The position numbers were made by a program, and so were the translations under genes. A model generated the notes under the pieces. It saw only the letters and a list, made by a program, of their open reading frames with translations, had not been told where the DNA came from and did no database searches. From the NCBI GenBank assembly GCA_018228645.1, contig CP073693.1, positions 2,187,416 to 2,239,915 on the forward strand: 52,500 bases of DNA, in the 5' to 3' direction. Shown here piece after piece: positions 48,757-52,500 of the stretch (the first letter of the stretch is position 1; each line of letters starts with the position of its first letter). The DNA comes from Clostridiaceae bacterium Marseille-Q4143 (lineage in GTDB: Bacteria > Bacillota > Clostridia > Lachnospirales > Lachnospiraceae).

Positions 48757-51315
48757 ATGAAACAGAAATATAATGTGACAGGCATGAGCTGCAGTGCGTG
48801 CAGCGCTCATGTGGAAAAAGCAGTGAGTAAAGTGCCGGGAGTGAACAGTGTACAGGTAAATTTACTGCAGAACTCCATGGTGGTAGACTATGATGAAGCT
48901 GCGACGAATGATCAGGCGATCATTCATGCAGTGGAAGAAGGTGGATACGGTGCTTCTGTAAAAGGAGAGGAAAAGGCAGAAGAACCCAATGCGGTTCAGA
49001 AAAAGGCTGAGGAGGAAGCACGGAAAATGAAGACCCGTCTGGGACTTTCCATTGGTTTTCTGGCAGTCCTCATGTACATTTCCATGGGACATATGCTAGG
49101 ATGGCCTCTCCCGGGGATTCTGTTGGAACATGAGAACATGATGATCATGGCGTTGACCCAGCTGTTCCTGACTCTGCCGGTGATGTATCTGAACCGGAAA
49201 TATTATGAAAATGGTTTCCGCTCCCTGTTCCACGGCGCTCCGAATATGGATACCCTGGTGGCCATGGGATCCACAGCAGCTGCAGGTTACAGCGTCAGCC
49301 GTCTGTTTGTCATGGGGTATGCTCTGGGACGCGGCAATATGGATATGGCCCATATGGCTGGCATGAACCTGTATTTTGAAGCGGCCGCCATGATACTGAC
49401 GTTGGTTACCATTGGAAAATACATGGAAAGCCGTTCCAAAAGCCACACCTCTGATGCCATTACCAAGCTCATCGGTCTGGCACCGAAGACGGCACTGGTC
49501 TTGCGGGATGGACAGGAAGTAGAGATTCCGGTAGAGCAGGTCCAGGTCGGTGAGACCGTCATTGTAAAACCGGGACAGAGCATTCCGGTGGATGGTGTTC
49601 TGACCGAAGGAACCGGAACCGTGGATGAATCCGCCATCACCGGTGAGAGTATTCCGGTGGAGAAGAAGAAAGGCGACCGGGTGACCGGGGCGACTGTCAA
49701 CCGTGCAGGTTATTTCCAGATGAAAGCAGACCGCATCGGCGAGGATACTACTCTTTCCCAGATTATCCGTCTGGTAGAGGAGGCAGGTGGCTCCAAAGCG
49801 CCTATTGCCAAACTGGCCGATAAAGTCAGCGGTGTTTTTGTACCGGTGGTCATTACCATTGCCCTGATTACGATCGTGGTATGGCTGCTCCTTGGACAGA
49901 CCTTCAGCTTTGCACTGGAATCTGGTATCGCCGTACTTGTTATTTCCTGCCCCTGTGCGCTGGGACTGGCAACACCGACGGCGATCATGGTAGGAACTGG
50001 AAGAGGAGCCGAGCAGGGAATCCTGATCAAATCCGGTGAAAGCCTGGAGACCGCTCATCTGGTGGATACGGTGGTACTTGATAAGACCGGAACCATCACG
50101 GCAGGTCATCCGGAAGTAACGGATGTGGTACTGGCAGATGGCAGAAATATAAAAGAACTCCTGAAACTGGCCGCTTCGCTGGAGCAGGCATCCGAGCATC
50201 CGCTGGCTGAGGCCATTGTGGAAAAGGCGGAAAAAGAAAGAATTTCTCTGGAAAAAGCTGTAGATTTCAAAGCAGTGGAAGGACAGGGCGTTCTGGGAAT
50301 CGTTGTAGGCAAGACGGTGCTGGCAGGCAACTTACGGATGATGCAGGCACAGAACATAGCCACAGCGGGACTGGAGACAAAGGCAGAAGAACTGGCCGAC
50401 CGGGGACGCACCGTTCTCTATATTGCAGCAGATCAGCAGATCTTAGGACTGCTGGCAGTGGCTGATACGGTGAAGAAGACCAGCACCCAGGCCATCTGTG
50501 AAATGCAGAAGATGGGACTTTCTGTTGTGATGTTGACCGGTGACCATGAGAAGACAGCAAAAGCTATTCAGAGAGAACTTGGCATTGAGCGTGTGGTAGC
50601 AGAAGTGCTTCCGCAGGATAAGGAAAAAGAAGTCATAAGACTGCAGGCAGAGGGACATAAAGTTGCCATGGTAGGCGACGGTATCAACGACGCACCGGCG
50701 CTGGCAAGAGCCGATGTGGGGATTGCCATCGGTGCAGGAACCGACGTAGCCATTGAGTCCGCAGATATTGTGCTGATGAAGAGTGATCTGCTGGATGCGG
50801 TATCTGCCATTCAGTTAAGCCGTGCAGTGATTAAAAATATTAAGGAGAACCTGTTCTGGGCCTTCTGCTATAATGCCATCGGTATTCCGCTGGCGGCAGG
50901 AGTATTTTACCCGTTGCTTGGCTGGCAGTTAAGTCCTATGTTCGGAAGTGCAGCCATGAGTTTCAGTTCTGTATTTGTAGTTACCAACGCACTTCGTTTA
51001 AAAGGTTTCAAGCCTTCCTTCAAAAAAGGAAAGCAGGAAATAGAGCCGGAAGAGCTGCACATTGCAGCGGAACCGGTACCAGAAAAAAAGGAGAAGAAAG
51101 AAATGAAAAAGAAAATCAGTATTGAGGGTATGATGTGTGGACATTGCACAGGAAGAGTAGAGAAAGCGCTGAACGGTCTTAGTGGCGTGGAAGCGCAGGT
51201 AAGCCTGGAAGACAAAGCAGCTTATGTGACACTGACCGGGGAGGTATCTGATGAACTTCTGAGAAAGACCGTAGAGGATGAAGGTTATGAAGTAACCGGA
51301 ATTACACAGGAGTAA
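48757..51315 (+). CDS. copA: Copper-exporting P1B-type ATPase with N- and C-terminal metal-binding domains
   Basis: About 852 residues from the ATG at 48757; an ATG at 48745 abuts the AAAGG site. The N-terminal HMA domain has Cys12 and Cys15 ('GMSCSAC'). Eight membrane helices surround the 'CPC' Cu(I) site ('[11 protein letters not shown]'). Actuator 'TGES', phosphorylated Asp in 'DKTGT', 'SEHPLAEAI' and '[10 protein letters not shown]' are intact. A second HMA domain ('GMMCGHC') follows the last helix, after a lysine/glutamate linker. That is an unusual place for it, and an internal ribosome site precedes an in-frame ATG there. Confidence 0.95.
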   Translation: MKQKYNVTGMSCSACSAHVEKAVSKVPGVNSVQVNLLQNSMVVDYDEAATNDQAIIHAVEEGGYGASVKGEEKAEEPNAVQKKAEEEARKMKTRLGLSIGFLAVLMYISMGHMLGWPLPGILLEHENMMIMALTQLFLTLPVMYLNRKYYENGFRSLFHGAPNMDTLVAMGSTAAAGYSVSRLFVMGYALGRGNMDMAHMAGMNLYFEAAAMILTLVTIGKYMESRSKSHTSDAITKLIGLAPKTALVLRDGQEVEIPVEQVQVGETVIVKPGQSIPVDGVLTEGTGTVDESAITGESIPVEKKKGDRVTGATVNRAGYFQMKADRIGEDTTLSQIIRLVEEAGGSKAPIAKLADKVSGVFVPVVITIALITIVVWLLLGQTFSFALESGIAVLVISCPCALGLATPTAIMVGTGRGAEQGILIKSGESLETAHLVDTVVLDKTGTITAGHPEVTDVVLADGRNIKELLKLAASLEQASEHPLAEAIVEKAEKERISLEKAVDFKAVEGQGVLGIVVGKTVLAGNLRMMQAQNIATAGLETKAEELADRGRTVLYIAADQQILGLLAVADTVKKTSTQAICEMQKMGLSVVMLTGDHEKTAKAIQRELGIERVVAEVLPQDKEKEVIRLQAEGHKVAMVGDGINDAPALARADVGIAIGAGTDVAIESADIVLMKSDLLDAVSAIQLSRAVIKNIKENLFWAFCYNAIGIPLAAGVFYPLLGWQLSPMFGSAAMSFSSVFVVTNALRLKGFKPSFKKGKQEIEPEELHIAAEPVPEKKEKKEMKKKISIEGMMCGHCTGRVEKALNGLSGVEAQVSLEDKAAYVTLTGEVSDELLRKTVEDEGYEVTGITQE
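51103..51315 (+). CDS. Possible separately translated CopZ-like copper chaperone inside copA
   Basis: Within the copA frame, AAAGGAG (51087-51093) lies nine bases before an ATG at 51103 that opens '[15 protein letters not shown]' and ends at the copA stop. The 70-residue product would be a complete HMA-fold chaperone of CopZ size with its MxCxxC site. It would be made from the same mRNA by internal initiation. The A-rich purine linker could also mimic a ribosome site by chance. Confidence 0.45.
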   Translation: MKKKISIEGMMCGHCTGRVEKALNGLSGVEAQVSLEDKAAYVTLTGEVSDELLRKTVEDEGYEVTGITQE

Positions 51316-51319
51316 GCAT

Positions 51320-51583
51320 ATGCAGGCAGATCACAAGAAGATAGAACGGCTGTTAAAAACTGCCAGAGGCCAGATCGACGGCATTCTCCGTATGGTGGAA
51401 GAGGATCGTTATTGCATGGATATTTCCGCGCAGGTAATGGCAACAGATGCTATCTTGCGGAAAGTCAATAACGAGATCATCAGGGCCCACATGAAAGGCT
51501 GCGTTAAGTCGGCGATTCTGGAAGGGGCCGGAGATGAAAAGATTGATGAACTCATGAATGTCGTGGACAAAATTACCAAATAA
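51320..51583 (+). CDS. csoR: Copper-sensing repressor CsoR
   Basis: An 87-residue all-helical DUF156 protein with the Cu(I) ligand set Cys32 ('YCMDIS'), His57 and Cys61 ('RAHMKGC'). This set separates CsoR from the formaldehyde and nickel sensors of the family. It starts four bases after copA with an ACAGGAG site inside the end of copA. It should bind the operator at 48711 and release it when Cu(I) rises. Confidence 0.93.
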   Translation: MQADHKKIERLLKTARGQIDGILRMVEEDRYCMDISAQVMATDAILRKVNNEIIRAHMKGCVKSAILEGAGDEKIDELMNVVDKITK

Positions 51584-51605
51584 AACGGGGCATTGACAAA
51601 CTACT

Positions 51606-51655
51606 GTAAATATTATAAGATTGTATTCGAAATGTAACAATTTTGTAATATTTAC
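51606..51655. repeat. Inverted repeat in the hydrolase upstream region
   Basis: GTAAATATTA (51606-51615) and TAATATTTAC (51646-51655) are exact complements 30 bases apart. The right arm overlaps the WalR box. Confidence 0.6.
51633..51649 (+). promoter_or_regulatory. WalR (YycF) binding box
   Basis: TGTAAC-AATTT-TGTAAT matches the WalR consensus TGTWAH-N5-TGTWAH at every defined base. It lies 16 bases before the ATG of a predicted cell-wall hydrolase, the standard target class of the WalKR system. So close to the start codon, it would more likely repress or modulate than activate; a TTGACA lies at 51593. Confidence 0.55.
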
Positions 51656-51665
51656 GGGGGTTTAT

Positions 51666-52500
51666 ATGTGGAATTTTTTAAATAAGAAAGTAATCAATGG
51701 AGCTGGAGTTCTTCTGGTAGGAATGATGGCAGTATCTGCAGTACCGATGCAGGTGGAAGCATCCGGTGCTTTGGGAATCAGTACACAGGTCGGCATTTCC
51801 GGAGAACTGGCACAGGCAGAGAGTACTGAGGCAGTGGAAAGCGCAGTTAATCATGCGGTACTCAATGCATTTCATCTGGATGGATATTCCAATCTGGGAA
51901 TTGTGAATGTTGCAGAGGGTAAAGTAAATATCCGTGAGAGTGCTTCTACTGAGGGAAAGATCGTAGGAAAGATCGGAAACAACGCAGGATGCGATGTTCT
52001 GGATGAGGATGGAGAATGGATCCATGTGAAATCTGGAAAAGTGGAAGGTTATATCAAGTCTGACTATGTATTAACCGGAAGTGATGCCCTGAATCAGGCA
52101 TCTTCCCTTCTGAAGAAAGTGGCAGATGTAAATACGGAAGGTCTGAAAGTAAGAACCGAACCGAGTACCGAGAGCGAAGTTCTGGATATTGTAGGAAGTG
52201 ATCAGAGCTTTGATGTTCTTGAAGAGTTGGACGAGTGGGTGAAGATTGATCTGGATGGTGACGAAGGATATCTTTACAAAGATTATGTCAATGTAGGTGC
52301 AAAGCTGGAGGAAGCACTGAGCATTTCCGAGCTGATGTATGGTTCCGGTGTATCAGATGTGAGAGTGGCACTGAGCAACTTTGCAAAGCAGTACATTGGA
52401 AATCCCTATGTATGGGGTGGAACCAGCCTGACCAAAGGCGCTGACTGTTCCGGATTTGTTCTTTCCGTATTCCGTAATTATGGAATCAGCCTGCCGCACT
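51666..52500 (+). CDS. NlpC/P60 cell-wall hydrolase with SH3 repeats (3' end outside window)
   Basis: At least 278 residues, running off the window. A signal peptide covers residues 1-32 ('GVLLVGMMAVSAVPMQVEA'). Two SH3b domains follow at about 75-138 and 155-215 ('VNIRESASTEGKIVGKI', 'LKVRTEPSTESEVLDIV'). The NlpC/P60 peptidase domain starts near 235 ('FAKQYIGNPYVWGG') with the catalytic cysteine in 'GADCSGFV'. It would cut peptide bonds in peptidoglycan stem peptides outside the cell. GGGGG precedes the ATG by about six bases. The histidine of the active site lies beyond the window. Confidence 0.92.
   Translation, partial: MWNFLNKKVINGAGVLLVGMMAVSAVPMQVEASGALGISTQVGISGELAQAESTEAVESAVNHAVLNAFHLDGYSNLGIVNVAEGKVNIRESASTEGKIVGKIGNNAGCDVLDEDGEWIHVKSGKVEGYIKSDYVLTGSDALNQASSLLKKVADVNTEGLKVRTEPSTESEVLDIVGSDQSFDVLEELDEWVKIDLDGDEGYLYKDYVNVGAKLEEALSISELMYGSGVSDVRVALSNFAKQYIGNPYVWGGTSLTKGADCSGFVLSVFRNYGISLPH

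Noticed and set aside
49096..50199. A 367-codon minus-strand frame
   Set aside because: Shadow of copA; composition reflects the reverse complement of a conserved ATPase.

Overview
The window reads as chromosome of a low-GC, Gram-positive, spore-forming anaerobe, most probably a gut Lachnospiraceae. The grounds are the cotJ spore-coat genes, HdrABC/Flx-type flavin and iron-sulfur genes, a Rex-type operator, a 2-hydroxyacyl-CoA dehydratase activase-family giant protein, a Firmicutes-type CsoR/CopA pair and a WalR-type box before a cell-wall hydrolase. The genus is inference.

Layout. 1-743 is the 3' end of a 23S rRNA. 955-5024 holds an exported SH3-repeat protein, a small Sir2-like protein, hisH-hisF and ung. 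5187-16511 is an energy-metabolism block: a Rex-type operator, an LDH/MDH-family dehydrogenase, hdrB-hdrC-hdrA, four Flx-like electron-transfer genes, a fumarate-reductase-like FrdB/FrdA pair, then fumarase alpha and beta under their own promoter. Read together, these genes could take oxaloacetate to malate, fumarate and succinate, with an NADH-linked flavin-bifurcating complex feeding fumarate reduction. 16587-19042 holds a MATE exporter, a fossil type II CRISPR locus (probable tracrRNA plus a cas9 scrap), a candidate type I toxin-antitoxin locus and a DUF3006-like protein. 19052-22925 is a LysR regulator, a sulfur-amino-acid-rich leader peptide with a terminator, and metNIQ. 23065-31352 holds a WYL regulator, an unknown protein, a PPP phosphatase, the giant activase-family protein and a rhomboid-like membrane protein.

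31453-36532 is the cotJABC coat operon. cotJC is split by a 3,983-bp segment that carries trkA, trkH, an adhE tail and a serine recombinase. Joining the two halves at a shared CCC restores a 209-codon cotJC in frame, which is the architecture of a sporulation intervening (skin-like) element. The recombinase looks C-terminally truncated, so present activity is uncertain.

37076-47115 is tRNA-Pro(GGG) with a roughly 10-kb AT-rich prophage integrated in its 3' end (39-bp direct repeats). It carries filamentous-phage (inovirus) functions: a pVIII-like coat peptide, a pIII-like protein, a small hydrophobic protein, a Zot/pI ATPase, a replication initiator with SF3 helicase motifs beside an iteron/hairpin origin candidate, an ssDNA-binding-like protein, an XRE repressor and a tyrosine integrase. 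It also has a MobV-type relaxase, which is unusual for such a phage. 47258-52500 returns to host genes: lysA, a CsoR-controlled copA-csoR unit, and a partial NlpC/P60 hydrolase behind a WalR box.

All calls come from reading the sequence. No database search or folding calculation was run.
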